From positions 1 through 64,000 of the forward strand of contig JAISLU010000093.1 of NCBI GenBank assembly GCA_031277095.1: a stretch of DNA of 64,000 nt, in the 5' to 3' direction. A model generated the notes under the pieces. That model saw only the letters and a list, made by a program, of their open reading frames with translations, was not told where the DNA came from and searched no databases. Shown in pieces: positions 18,172 to 28,256 of this stretch (position 1 is its first letter; every line of letters begins with the position of its first letter). The position numbers were made by a program, and so were the translations under genes. The DNA comes from Synergistaceae bacterium (GTDB lineage: Bacteria; Synergistota; Synergistia; Synergistales; Aminobacteriaceae).

Positions 18172-20067
18172 CTAAAATGGTTCGATTGCGTTCATGTCGC
18201 TCAGGTCGAGGGAAAATATCCAATCTCTTATCTGAAGCATGTCCCATCGATTTTTGATTATTTTCTGCTCATTTGCCGCTATCGCCGTTTTGTTGAGGGA
18301 CTGGGTATCGTTGCGCGAGTCGTTCTTCACTTTACGACCCAGTAGCTTGAAGGCATGCCCCTCCCGGAGCAGGTAGATGTCGTTTTCGATACCCATCAGT
18401 ACATCGCGTTCCCCATCGCCGTTCATATCCTCCAAATAGAAGAACGAGACATCCCACTTGCCGTCCCCGTACCGATTCTTGGAGGGCTCCAGGCTCTTCC
18501 GGCAGGCCCGCGCCAAACGCTCCCTCTCGTCTGGGCTGAGTTCACCGCCGAATACCGGGGCTTCTCGGGCGCTTCCCGCGAAGTTCTCGAAGTCCTCCTT
18601 CTGCCGCTGATCGTAGGTTTCGCCAAAGTGTGAGTTGCGCATTGTGTACTCTTTTTTTATCGATGCGACCTCCCTGGCGATTTCTCTATGAATTTCATTC
18701 GCCTGTCCGCCGGATGCGAACGGGCCCAATTTCTCGGCGACCAGAGATACCCCGCCGGCATCCAACTCCTCCAAAGTTCTGATGCCGTAGATACCCAAGT
18801 TACGCGCGGTGTAGCTCCAATCGAAGTCGATACTCTCTCCCTTCCCCACGGACTCTCTGAGCCATTCAAGGCGCCAGTTCAGGACTATCCTCCGCACATC
18901 GCACACGGGGGACGACAGAAGGATGAGTACCGCGCCTAAAGCGGGGAACGCGGCTCTGTTCACCACGCCGTAAAAGATGGGCCACTTCCTCCATCGACTC
19001 ACGAGAAAAAACGCCCACGCGAAACCCCACAGGCCAAAGGCGATGTCGAAGGCGAGCGAGATCGCTCTATCAACCGTCCAGCCGTACTGTCCTATGCGGA
19101 GACCTATTGTGTATACGAGAAGCGGGCAGAACACCGGCAGCAAGACAAGGGAAATTTTGACCAAAGCGTTGACCGGACGGGAGAACGGCTCCCGCAGGTT
19201 TCCCCCATCGGCGGTGCCGTCTCGCCAGGCAGCGAAGGCGCAGAGACCGTTCGCCAGGAAGGTACTGAGTATCACGCCGGCGTACCCCCCTCTCCAGAGC
19301 CTGTTCACCCCCACGGGCAGTGCGGCGACGAAGGTCAGCGTGAAAAGGGAGAGCATCGGCAGGAGGCAGGAGAACACCGGCAGGATATATCGCTCCAGAA
19401 CGTCCAGCAGGCGATTCGAGCGGGCTGTCCAATAGAACGCCGTACCCCACACGGCGAACACCACGATTACGCAATTCCTGAGCAGCCATCGGGCGGCGCC
19501 GGCGATGCTGCCGCCGATTATACCCGCGAGTTCCGCGCCGATGGCGAGCGCTGCAAAAAACAGCGCCAAAAAAAAACCGGCGATGACCGAAGCGAAGAAA
19601 ATGCGCGAGAAGTTACGGAACGAGACCCGCCACTCGGGGAACGCGCCGTCCCCGTCAGCCCATGACACGAAGCCTGGCAGCGTCAGGAGCGCCCCTGCGT
19701 ATGCCGTCACGACGATGCAGAAATCGGCGCCCCACGTGAAGTATGGGTATGGGTTTCCACAAAAAATTTGCGCGCTGTCCAGCAGGAGAAGAATCGTACA
19801 CCAGGGAACCATGACCGCTGCGACGCGTCTCGTCGGTTCACGGACGAGGTAAAACGGCAGCGGCAAGAACGAGACTGTAATATACCAGTGCCACTGCACC
19901 GGTGACCTGAACATGAAATAAAATGCGATTCCCTGCGCGAGCCCGACGCATATTGTAAAAGCCATGCGCAGGTCATCAGGGTCACGATGTTTCAGCGCTT
20001 GCCATATTCCGTCACGTCTCTCCATGTTTGCCCCGATTCCGCCGGATTTTTGCGGTTCGTCGAACAT
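18172..20067 (-). CDS. Polytopic membrane protein, DUF4153-like
   Basis: Many transmembrane segments, then RNLGIYGIRTLEEL. Confidence 0.6.
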   Translation of the reverse strand: MFDEPQKSGGIGANMERRDGIWQALKHRDPDDLRMAFTICVGLAQGIAFYFMFRSPVQWHWYITVSFLPLPFYLVREPTRRVAAVMVPWCTILLLLDSAQIFCGNPYPYFTWGADFCIVVTAYAGALLTLPGFVSWADGDGAFPEWRVSFRNFSRIFFASVIAGFFLALFFAALAIGAELAGIIGGSIAGAARWLLRNCVIVVFAVWGTAFYWTARSNRLLDVLERYILPVFSCLLPMLSLFTLTFVAALPVGVNRLWRGGYAGVILSTFLANGLCAFAAWRDGTADGGNLREPFSRPVNALVKISLVLLPVFCPLLVYTIGLRIGQYGWTVDRAISLAFDIAFGLWGFAWAFFLVSRWRKWPIFYGVVNRAAFPALGAVLILLSSPVCDVRRIVLNWRLEWLRESVGKGESIDFDWSYTARNLGIYGIRTLEELDAGGVSLVAEKLGPFASGGQANEIHREIAREVASIKKEYTMRNSHFGETYDQRQKEDFENFAGSAREAPVFGGELSPDERERLARACRKSLEPSKNRYGDGKWDVSFFYLEDMNGDGERDVLMGIENDIYLLREGHAFKLLGRKVKNDSRNDTQSLNKTAIAANEQKIIKNRWDMLQIRDWIFSLDLSDMNAIEPF

Positions 20068-20230
20068 CAGTCGGCCTCCTTTGGGGAAATTTCTTGCTTT
20101 TTAAGAATACAGCGCATTGTATTATAATTTCAAACGCTTAAAGCATACTTTCGGGTATCTCAGAGCATCCCGCAGTCCCTGTGTTCAATCATAAAGACCG
20201 AAAAAGGGCCGAAAAGGGTGAATATTGTCC

Positions 20231-21250
20231 ATGAAGAAGCAATGTAAAAATATGCATAAAATGTTTTATTTCATATCCATTGTTGTGTTATCATTTTTTG
20301 TTAGCTTCACTGTTCTTTCCCGCGCCCTTACTCCCATAGAAAAAAACGAATCTTTGCCTGCTCCTGCTTTAAAGGAACCCTCGATTGCCTCCTTGAATCC
20401 GCCTTCGCCGGCTGAACTTCTGGTCTCGCCCAAAGTCGCCGCATACTATCCTCTCAGTAACTTCTATTCGGACAGTTACCTGTCAGACGGAGGGAGAAGT
20501 CCTTTAGAAGACCTTCGTTTACCTTGCTACAGACAAACGAACATTTACAGCTACGAGCATTATGTGTTCACAAAATTTATGAATATCCGCTTCTTCGACG
20601 AACCGGCCTTATGTATACTCAAAATAAATTTCAGCCCTGATCGACAAACAAGTGACGCCTGGCAAAAACTTTACAGCGAGTTCCGTAATCTCAAACCTTA
20701 TCAGACCTGGAAGGCAATCAAATGGCGCATTCTTGAGACAATTCAAGAGGAAGAGAAACCTCAAATTTTTACCGGGGACGTGCAAAAATTGATCGACGAC
20801 GTGAGAAATGTTTTTTGCGTACCCACCATACCTACCGTTGACCTGAGCCCGAGAACCGACTCCAAGCTATCCACCAAAAACAGCTCCTTCGAATTCACTC
20901 GATCTCAACGCTACTGTATCCTGAATATTTTTGAGAATCTATGTAAAAATTCAAGGCCCACTTTGGAAGAGAGGACTTATTTTACCGAAGTGCGCGATAT
21001 AAGCGCCGAGTATAAACCCGACAAACGCGTATCCATGTTGGGATTTATCTGGAAAGTCCTTATAGGTTCGGATTTTATCGTATTTTATTCGGACGGAGTT
21101 TTTTATGATCTTTTATGGCCGAACAGAGCGGAAAAAGATTTGGATATTGCGTACCCGGAGAACTACCGCTCCGGTCAGAGAGTGGTTCCCTCCCGGTGGA
21201 GGAAGACGGCTGTTCCGGCAAAAAATGACCACCGGGGCCAGGGAGAATAA
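20231..21250 (+). CDS. Hypothetical secreted/anchored protein
   Basis: Long ORF with N-terminal hydrophobic segment; no family recognised. Confidence 0.5.
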   Translation: MKKQCKNMHKMFYFISIVVLSFFVSFTVLSRALTPIEKNESLPAPALKEPSIASLNPPSPAELLVSPKVAAYYPLSNFYSDSYLSDGGRSPLEDLRLPCYRQTNIYSYEHYVFTKFMNIRFFDEPALCILKINFSPDRQTSDAWQKLYSEFRNLKPYQTWKAIKWRILETIQEEEKPQIFTGDVQKLIDDVRNVFCVPTIPTVDLSPRTDSKLSTKNSSFEFTRSQRYCILNIFENLCKNSRPTLEERTYFTEVRDISAEYKPDKRVSMLGFIWKVLIGSDFIVFYSDGVFYDLLWPNRAEKDLDIAYPENYRSGQRVVPSRWRKTAVPAKNDHRGQGE

Positions 21251-21315
21251 GAATAAACCACCGTATCACCGGCGGTCAGGGCCGCCGGTGACGTACGCGA
21301 GATGTGAATTCAACC

Positions 21316-21486
21316 TCAAGCCCGGATATCCAACTGCCGACCTACCCCCATAGACTGCAAGAGTATGGCGACGCTTTCCTGCTGGACATCCATTACGTTT
21401 TTCAGCACCGCCATCTGGACGCCCGCTGTCAATTTGGCCGAAGCCATCTCCATGGACGTCTGCGCAATGCCCATCGTAATGTCCAT
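21316..21486 (-). CDS. YjfB-like putative motility protein (56 aa)
   Basis: MDITMGIAQTSMEMASAKLTAGVQMAVLKNVMDVQQESVAILLQSMGVGRQLDIRA with GGAGGTGACCAAGC upstream; absent from the ORF track because of size. Confidence 0.75.
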   Translation of the reverse strand: MDITMGIAQTSMEMASAKLTAGVQMAVLKNVMDVQQESVAILLQSMGVGRQLDIRA

Positions 21487-21946
21487 GCTTGGTCACCTCC
21501 TTCTCACCTCGATTTAAGTATCGGCCTCTGTCATGATATTTTATAGAGTACTTATGCTCTATTCGTCGTGCGAAATGGGGGGTATATCATTTAAAATCCC
21601 TATTTGAACAAGTTTGAACAATGGAAGCGAGTTATCTTCAAAAGTCAATATTTACGCCACAATAGCCTCTATAATGTAAAAATTTGAGATTTTAAAAACC
21701 TTATTTATCACCAGCCAATCACGCGGAAACAGTGGCGCACGGACCCTAACATTGCAGTTGTAGAATGTATTAAAAAGAGGTAAACTAAAAAAATGTCAGA
21801 ATGGGGTGTCACTATCGGTATTCATTCATCTTATAACTTTATCAATGCCCGTCGCGATGAAATTCCTGTTCCCGTAGCGACCCATCGTGTTATGTTGGCT
21901 TCAAGTTGGCTTCAAAAATCTTAAAATATAGATAGGAGTTTTGGTA

Positions 21947-22876
21947 ATGAAGGCAAAGTCCGTGTTTTTGTGCCCATTTCTATTGGTTTTGTTTGTGATT
22001 CTGGCGTCCGGCGGCTGCGGAGGAGGCGGTGATGACAAGTCAATTGATTTCAGCGTACTGTCCGGCACATGGGAAGCGATCGAAGGCTCCGGAACTGCCA
22101 GCGGAGACGGCGATGAGTTCAAATTGAGACTGAATGAAGGCGTTATGGAGTTCGAGCTTGTCGATCTGAAAACAGACGAAGCGACCGTTCGGGTACCTTA
22201 TAAGATTGATTGGGATGTCTACTATCAAGACGTGCTCGATAGCGCAATAACATTGGAAAACGACAACGCGCAATCTCTCGTTAAAAGGACGGGCGCGAAC
22301 AAGTTCAGCTACACCTACCCCGACGGCTCCGCCATTGACGTGACCGTGACCTCAGATTCGACGGCGACCGTGGTCGCAGCGGGCCCATACGAGACTGACG
22401 GCAAGGTTTATCAGTATAACGTCACATACACAATGAAGAAATTTGACGAAAACGAGGTTGCTGAAGATGTCCCAATTGATCTCAGCGCCTTGGCCGGCAA
22501 GTGGACGGTAAAATCGGGATCCGGCTCGGGGGCCGGCTCGCCGGTATTCAGCGAAGCTATTAAGCTGAAGTTCGTAATGGGAGAAGTTTCCTTTACGATT
22601 AATGCCAGCGGAGTTACTATAGATCATGATATCTACTGGAATATCTATATGGTATTCGAGGGTGAGCATTACATAGGCTACGAATATTCACCCAATGTCT
22701 CGCAGGTCAATGTAGAAAGAATAAGCGCAAATAAATTCCGCTGCACATACCCGAGCGACAGCGAGATTGACCATATTGACATAACCGTAACCTCGGATAC
22801 AACGGCTACAGCAGAAGAGGAATCCAATGACTACAGCGTCACGTACACCATGGAAAAAACAGGGCAAAATCCATAG
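21947..22876 (+). CDS. Lipoprotein with two tandem homologous domains
   Basis: Lipobox-like VILASGGCGGG; repeated IDFSVLSGTWE.../IDLSALAGKWT... and VTSDSTATV/VTSDTTATA. Confidence 0.65.
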   Translation: MKAKSVFLCPFLLVLFVILASGGCGGGGDDKSIDFSVLSGTWEAIEGSGTASGDGDEFKLRLNEGVMEFELVDLKTDEATVRVPYKIDWDVYYQDVLDSAITLENDNAQSLVKRTGANKFSYTYPDGSAIDVTVTSDSTATVVAAGPYETDGKVYQYNVTYTMKKFDENEVAEDVPIDLSALAGKWTVKSGSGSGAGSPVFSEAIKLKFVMGEVSFTINASGVTIDHDIYWNIYMVFEGEHYIGYEYSPNVSQVNVERISANKFRCTYPSDSEIDHIDITVTSDTTATAEEESNDYSVTYTMEKTGQNP

Positions 22877-22993
22877 CTTTAACTTCCGCCAAACAACGCG
22901 GGCGTGGAGGAGACACGCCCGATGAATTTTTGAGAAACATGAGGGAAGTCGCTCTCTGCTGTCAAGCGTCTGAAAAAATCCCAAATCCGCATT

Positions 22994-23246
22994 TTCAGGG
23001 GAGCCGGCTCTACAGGCCGAGCAAGCCCTGTCCTCCCTGAGCTTGAATGCCGGGGGTTTCAGGGGGCCAGTGAAGCCCTCCGGCCGAGCGAGCTCCGCCC
23101 CCCTGAGCTTGAATGCCGGGGGTTTCAGGGGGGCCAGTGAGGCCCTCCGGGCCGAGCGAACTCCGCCCCCCTGAGCTTGAATGCCGGGGGTTTCAGGGGG
23201 GCCAGTGAGGCCCTCCGGGCCGAGCGAACTCCGTCCCCCTGAGCTT
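22994..23246. repeat. GC-rich tandem array, unit about 68 bp (3 good units plus degenerate flanks)
   Basis: CCTGAGCTTGAATGCCGGGGGTTTCAGGGGGGCCAGTGAGGCCCTCCGGGCCGAGCGAACTCCGCCCC; unit starts at 23036, 23102, 23170, 23238. Confidence 0.93.
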
Positions 23247-23267
23247 AAATTATAGGAGATAAATTTT

Positions 23268-25874
23268 ATGAGTGTGCCCGAAGGGGTCAAAATAACTCCC
23301 TGGCTTGCCCAGTACAAAAAATGGAAAGAAGAGTACCCCGACGCCCTGCTGCTTTTTCGGATGGGAGATTTTTACGAGTGTTTTTTCGACGATGCCCGCG
23401 AAGTTTCCTCCATTCTGGAGATCACCCTGACCAGCAGGGACTCCGAAAAAAGCATCCCTATGGCGGGGGTGCCTCATCACGCGCTTTCCATGTACTTGGG
23501 CCGTCTGATCAAAGCCGGACGCCGGGTGGCAATATGCGATCAGGTGGGAGAATCCAACGGAAAGACCATCGTGGAACGCCGGGTGGTGCGGGTCGTCACT
23601 CCCGGAACCTACGTCCCGGAGGAGAGCGAGAACACAGGGCGCCTGGCGGCCGTCTTTCCTGTGAAGGACGCCTCCACAAAGGACGGGGCTCCGAAAAATA
23701 CCCTGGCCGTAGCCCTTTTGTCCACCGAAACAGGCCGCCTGGAGGCGGGTACTCTCCCCGGAGACGAGGCGGCGGCGTTGATATCTGCTTTTGCCCCGGG
23801 GGAGGTGCTGTACCCCGCCAACGTCAAACCCGAGAGCTTCCCTCCCTCGGTGCGCTCCCTTTCTCTGTTGCCTCAATCCAACGAGCTTTTCAAAAATTCC
23901 CTGGCCGTCAGCCGCCTGAAGTCGGTTTTGCCCGCGCCCCTGGAAAGTTACGGCATCTCCGAAGGCGATCCCTCCCTGGGGGCGGCCTGGGCGATGCTGG
24001 ACTATCTTTCTTCCACGCAGTTCAGCGCGGTACGCCACGTGCTGCGCGTTACGCCTCTCAGAAGCGACGACCACATGTACCTGGACGAAGCGGCTCGGAA
24101 AAACCTCGATTTGATGCCGGAGGCAAGCCCCGACAACTCTCTTTTCTCCTGCCTGAATCGTTGCCGCACCCCCATGGGACGCCGCACACTGCGGGACTGG
24201 CTCTCCCGTCCTCTCATGGACCTGAGGGCCATCGGCAAACGTCAGGATTACGTGGGTTGCCTGGTGTCGAACCCTATGGCGCTGGACGACCTGCAGGACC
24301 TTCTCGCCGCCTGCCGCGACGTGGAGCGATGCCTTTCCCGCCTGTGCCTGGCCGCCGGAACGCCCAAGGACCTGGGGAACATCCGGGATACCTTGAGGAT
24401 TCTGCCGCGGCTCAGGGGCTTTTCTCTGACGGAGCCGCTGGCGGAGGTGCCGAGAGCCCTGCCGGACCTCGGGGCTCTTTCGGAATTTCTCGAAGGCGCC
24501 CTGGAGGAAAACCTGCCCCGCGCCCTCGGGGCCGGTGCCGTGGTGCGCTCGTCCTTTCACGAGGAGCTGGGCTCCTGGCGCTCGGTCAGCGAAAACGGAG
24601 AGGCGTGGCTGGCGGAGTACCTGAAAAAAGAAAGAGAGGCGACGGGCAGTCCGCGCTTGAAAACCGGGTACAACAAGGTCTTCGGCTACTATCTGGAGAT
24701 CGGCCGGGCGGGGCTGGAGACCCTTCCGCCCCGCTACGAGCGCCGTCAGACCCTGGCCAACGCGGAACGTTTCGTGACGCCGGAGCTGCGGGAATTTCAG
24801 GACAAAATGGACCGGAGCGAGGGAGAAATTGCCCGCATCGAGGGGGAGCTTCTTCGTGAAATCACGGAGCGGGTGATCGGAAGCGGGCTGGATTTACAGC
24901 TTCTGGGGCGTCTTTTGGGGCTTTTGGACTGCGTGGCGTCCCTTGCCCGCGTTGCTCGGGAGCGAGGTTACGTGAAACCCGGGGTGAACGACTCGCGAAA
25001 CCTGGAGATTCGCGGCGGCCGGCATCCGGTGCTGGAAACCACCCTCTCCGACTCGTCCTTCGTGCCCAACGACGTAACGCTGGACGAAACGCGGATCGTC
25101 ATTTTGACGGGCCCCAACATGGCGGGCAAGTCCACGTGGCTGCGCATGACGGCGCTTTTGTCCATAATGGCCCAGGCCGGGTCGTGGATTCCCGCGGAAA
25201 GCGCGGCCATAGGCCTGGTGGATCGCGTATTCACCCGAATAGGAGCCCGGGACGACCTGGTGCGCGGCAACAGCACCTTTATGGTGGAGATGCTGGAGAC
25301 CGCCGACATTTTGAACAACGTCACCGACCGCAGCCTCGTGATTCTGGACGAAGTGGGGCGCGGCACCGCCACCTGGGACGGCATGAGCATCGCTTGGGCG
25401 ATTTTGGAACACCTGCACCACGGCGGCGGCCTGTCCCCCAGGGTACTCTTCGCTACCCACTACCACGAGCTGACCTGCCTGGAAGAACGCCTCGAAGGCG
25501 TCAAAAACTACAGCATGGCCGTGTCCGAGGGCGATCAGGGAATTCTCTTTCTGCACCAGGTGATCCCCCGTCCCGCCGACCGATCTTACGGGATCGAGGT
25601 TGCGCGCCTGGCGGGGCTGCCTAAGCCCGTGCTGAGGCGGGCCTTCGAGCTGCTGGAGCTTTTCGAGCGAGAGGGCTTCGAGCGATCCTCCGTCCCCGAC
25701 CCCCTGCCTCTGACGCGCCTGCGGGAGCAACTGACTCTTTTTTCTCCCGAGGCGGACGCCGTCGTGGAGGAACTGGCGGACCTGGACGTGGACAACCTGA
25801 CGCCCATGAGGGCGATGGAGACCCTTTACAAATTGAAAGAAAAAAGCAGAAAGGCGAGCCGTCATGAGCATTAA
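23268..25874 (+). CDS. mutS: DNA mismatch repair protein MutS
   Basis: LLLFRMGDFYECFFDDA; TGPNMAGKSTWLR; LVILDEVGRGTATWDG. Confidence 0.97.
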   Translation: MSVPEGVKITPWLAQYKKWKEEYPDALLLFRMGDFYECFFDDAREVSSILEITLTSRDSEKSIPMAGVPHHALSMYLGRLIKAGRRVAICDQVGESNGKTIVERRVVRVVTPGTYVPEESENTGRLAAVFPVKDASTKDGAPKNTLAVALLSTETGRLEAGTLPGDEAAALISAFAPGEVLYPANVKPESFPPSVRSLSLLPQSNELFKNSLAVSRLKSVLPAPLESYGISEGDPSLGAAWAMLDYLSSTQFSAVRHVLRVTPLRSDDHMYLDEAARKNLDLMPEASPDNSLFSCLNRCRTPMGRRTLRDWLSRPLMDLRAIGKRQDYVGCLVSNPMALDDLQDLLAACRDVERCLSRLCLAAGTPKDLGNIRDTLRILPRLRGFSLTEPLAEVPRALPDLGALSEFLEGALEENLPRALGAGAVVRSSFHEELGSWRSVSENGEAWLAEYLKKEREATGSPRLKTGYNKVFGYYLEIGRAGLETLPPRYERRQTLANAERFVTPELREFQDKMDRSEGEIARIEGELLREITERVIGSGLDLQLLGRLLGLLDCVASLARVARERGYVKPGVNDSRNLEIRGGRHPVLETTLSDSSFVPNDVTLDETRIVILTGPNMAGKSTWLRMTALLSIMAQAGSWIPAESAAIGLVDRVFTRIGARDDLVRGNSTFMVEMLETADILNNVTDRSLVILDEVGRGTATWDGMSIAWAILEHLHHGGGLSPRVLFATHYHELTCLEERLEGVKNYSMAVSEGDQGILFLHQVIPRPADRSYGIEVARLAGLPKPVLRRAFELLELFEREGFERSSVPDPLPLTRLREQLTLFSPEADAVVEELADLDVDNLTPMRAMETLYKLKEKSRKASRHEH

Positions 25875-27837
25875 ACTTCTGCCGGAGGGCGTGTGGGCGC
25901 GGATCGCCGCGGGGGAGGTGGTGGAGCGCCCGGCCTCGGCGGTCAAGGAGATGATCGAGAACTCCCTGGACGCCGGGGCCCGCCGGATACGGGTGAAACT
26001 TTGGGACGGAGGGCGAGTCCGCATCGTGGTGGAGGACGACGGCGCGGGCATCGCCTTCGAAGAGCTGCCCCTGGCCCTCATGCCCCACGCCACCAGCAAG
26101 ATCGGCGGTATCGAGGACCTGGAGGCCATTCACACCTTGGGCTATCGAGGAGAGGCCCTGGCGAGCCTGGCCGCCGTGGCGAAGGTGGAGATACGCTCGC
26201 GCCCCTCAGATAGAAGCAATAGAAGCGAAAGAAGCGAAAGAAGCGAAAAAAGCGAAAGAGATGACGGACGCGGGGACGAGGGGACGGGGGGAGCCATCCG
26301 CGCCTACGAGGGGCGTGTGCTGGAACACCTGCGGGTGAACTGCGTTCCGGGGACGCGGGTGCAGGTGGACGAGCTTTTCGTGAACCTGCCGGCGCGGCGC
26401 AAATTCTTGAAAAGCGCGGCGGGGGAGCTGCGCCGGGCAGCGACGACCCTGCGGGAGTACGCCATTTGCCGCCCGGAGGTGGGCTTCGCCCTGGAACACG
26501 ACGGACGCCCCATATTCTCCACCGACGGCGGGGGAGACCGCCGCCGCGCCATTCAGCAACTGTGGGGCGCGGAGCCCGAAATCCTCACCGTCCGGTCGAA
26601 GGCCGGCCACGTGGAGGTGGAGTGCTGGTGGCAGCCCCGTCAAGGGCGCAACGAGATCACGTCCTTCGTCAACGGGCGCTCCGTGACGGACCCTCTGATC
26701 AAAGGAGCTGTGAACGCCGCCGCCCGGGAGCTGGCCGGGGGATGGGCCCTCTTCTTTTCCGTGGACCCCTCGCTGATCGACGTCAACATACACCCGGCCA
26801 AGGCGGAGATCCGGTTCCGCCATCCCGGCGAGGTCTTCGACGCGGTGAAGGAGGCGGCGGCGCAGTTGGGAGCCCCGGCTCCCGTTTACGCCCAAGGCGG
26901 CCGAACCTTCTCGACGGAGTCCCGGCGGATGGGCACCCCACAGTCTTTCGCTCCCTCGCCTTCCCTGACCGACGAGGGGAACTTCCAAGAGGAGGACTTC
27001 CAAGTGAAGGGCCTCCAAGTGAAGGACTTCCAGGAGGGGAGTTCCCAGGGAGAGAGTTCCCGAGGGGAGAGCTGGGATTTCAAGAATTTCGATAATTTTG
27101 AGAATGTAAAAGTTTTTCAAACCCAAACCAGCGAACCACCGGTGAAAAAATCCTCCCCTCACTCTGCCCCCTTTAACGCTCCCCGGCCCGACAGGCTTTT
27201 TGGGCGGATAGAAATGCCGGAAATGCCGGAAATGTCTGAGATGCCAGAAATGGCGAAGATGCCCGACACCTCCGATCCCACGGAGTACCTGGGACAGTTG
27301 AGCTCGGGTTACCTGGTTTTCGGTACCCCGGATGGGCTGGCTGTCGTCGACCCTCACGCGGCCCACGAGCGTGTGGCCTTCGAGCGCATCCAGGCGGCGG
27401 CAAAGGAAGGAGAGCGTTCCCAAGATCTCTTGACGCCCGTGTTGCTGCCTCCCACGTTGCAGCTGGAGGCGGAGGAAAAACAGGAGACGCTGGAGTCCGT
27501 CGGGTTTGCCCTGGAGTCCGTGGAGGGGGGGCTGCGCCTCACCTCGGTACCCTTTTTGGCCAACGCCGCCGTGACCCCCGAGGCGCTGCTGCGAGGTTCT
27601 CTCGCCGCCCTTCGAGACGGGGAAGGGGCCGAGGCCGCGGAGCTTCTGTGGCGTACCTGGGCGACCATGGCCTGCAAAGGGGCCGTCAAAGTGACGACCA
27701 AGCTGGAGCCGGAGGAGGCTTTGGCGCTCTGGGAGGAACTGCATCGATGCCGTCAGCCTTTTTTCTGCCCTCACGGCCGGCCCACGATTTTGAGCCTCTC
27801 CAACGCCGAACTGGCGAAGCATTTCGGCCGAACTTAA
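25864..27837 (+). CDS. mutL: DNA mismatch repair protein MutL
   Basis: IAAGEVVERPASAVKEMIENSLDAGA; VDPHAAHERV; overlaps mutS end. Confidence 0.96.
   Translation: MSIKLLPEGVWARIAAGEVVERPASAVKEMIENSLDAGARRIRVKLWDGGRVRIVVEDDGAGIAFEELPLALMPHATSKIGGIEDLEAIHTLGYRGEALASLAAVAKVEIRSRPSDRSNRSERSERSEKSERDDGRGDEGTGGAIRAYEGRVLEHLRVNCVPGTRVQVDELFVNLPARRKFLKSAAGELRRAATTLREYAICRPEVGFALEHDGRPIFSTDGGGDRRRAIQQLWGAEPEILTVRSKAGHVEVECWWQPRQGRNEITSFVNGRSVTDPLIKGAVNAAARELAGGWALFFSVDPSLIDVNIHPAKAEIRFRHPGEVFDAVKEAAAQLGAPAPVYAQGGRTFSTESRRMGTPQSFAPSPSLTDEGNFQEEDFQVKGLQVKDFQEGSSQGESSRGESWDFKNFDNFENVKVFQTQTSEPPVKKSSPHSAPFNAPRPDRLFGRIEMPEMPEMSEMPEMAKMPDTSDPTEYLGQLSSGYLVFGTPDGLAVVDPHAAHERVAFERIQAAAKEGERSQDLLTPVLLPPTLQLEAEEKQETLESVGFALESVEGGLRLTSVPFLANAAVTPEALLRGSLAALRDGEGAEAAELLWRTWATMACKGAVKVTTKLEPEEALALWEELHRCRQPFFCPHGRPTILSLSNAELAKHFGRT
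26212..26259 (+). repeat. In-frame 9-bp tandem repeat in mutL
   Basis: agaagcaat/agaagcgaa units encoding RSNRSERSERSEKSER. Confidence 0.85.
26983..27072 (+). repeat. In-frame 15-bp degenerate tandem repeat in mutL linker
   Basis: FQEED FQVKG LQVKD FQEGS SQGES SRGES. Confidence 0.85.
27211..27267 (+). repeat. In-frame 9-bp tandem repeat in mutL linker
   Basis: EMPEMPEMSEMPEMAKMPD. Confidence 0.85.
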
Positions 27838-28256
27838 AACGGCACATTCCAAAGATACGGCAAAGATACCGCTTCTATAAGTTCTGGTAAAATTCCCCGG
27901 AGACAAAATTCAAAATACGGGTTACGTCGCCGGGAGTGCGAAGGTGGTCGTTACGGATGGCTGGGGCGCTTTCTTGTTGATTCCCTATATAGTATCAATT
28001 TTCTTATGGTCAGCGTCGATATCGTTCTTTATTTCAGAAACCGCAAATTCGACCTCCTCGAAGAACTCAGGCGATCGGAGGCACTCGGGCAATCATGAGA
28101 AACAGGCAATCGGTGAATGCCAGGCAATAGGCCCAGTGGGAGAATCCAAGTGAGAGAATTCAAGTGAAAGAATCCAAGTGAAAAAAGGTGAAAGAGAAAG
28201 GTGAAAGGGGCGGCAGCCGCTTGGAGCTTCCAGCCCCCTTTTTGTTCATTCCCGGG

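Noticed and set aside
21793-21924. 44-aa ORF MSEWGVTIGIHSSYNFINARRDEIPVPVATHRVMLASSWLQKS
   Set aside because: Has a plausible RBS but no recognised family; too short to support without conservation data.
22688-23317. Minus-strand ORF with repeated LTGPLKPPAFKLRG motif
   Set aside because: It covers the GC-rich tandem array and part of the lipoprotein gene on the other strand; unit length varies (66 vs 68 bp) and is not a multiple of 3 throughout. Likely non-coding.
23250-24560. Long minus-strand ORF opposite mutS, plus similar long ORFs opposite mutL, obg, flgI and the kor-suc genes
   Set aside because: High-GC shadow ORFs; composition is not protein-like and the opposite strand encodes well-recognised families.
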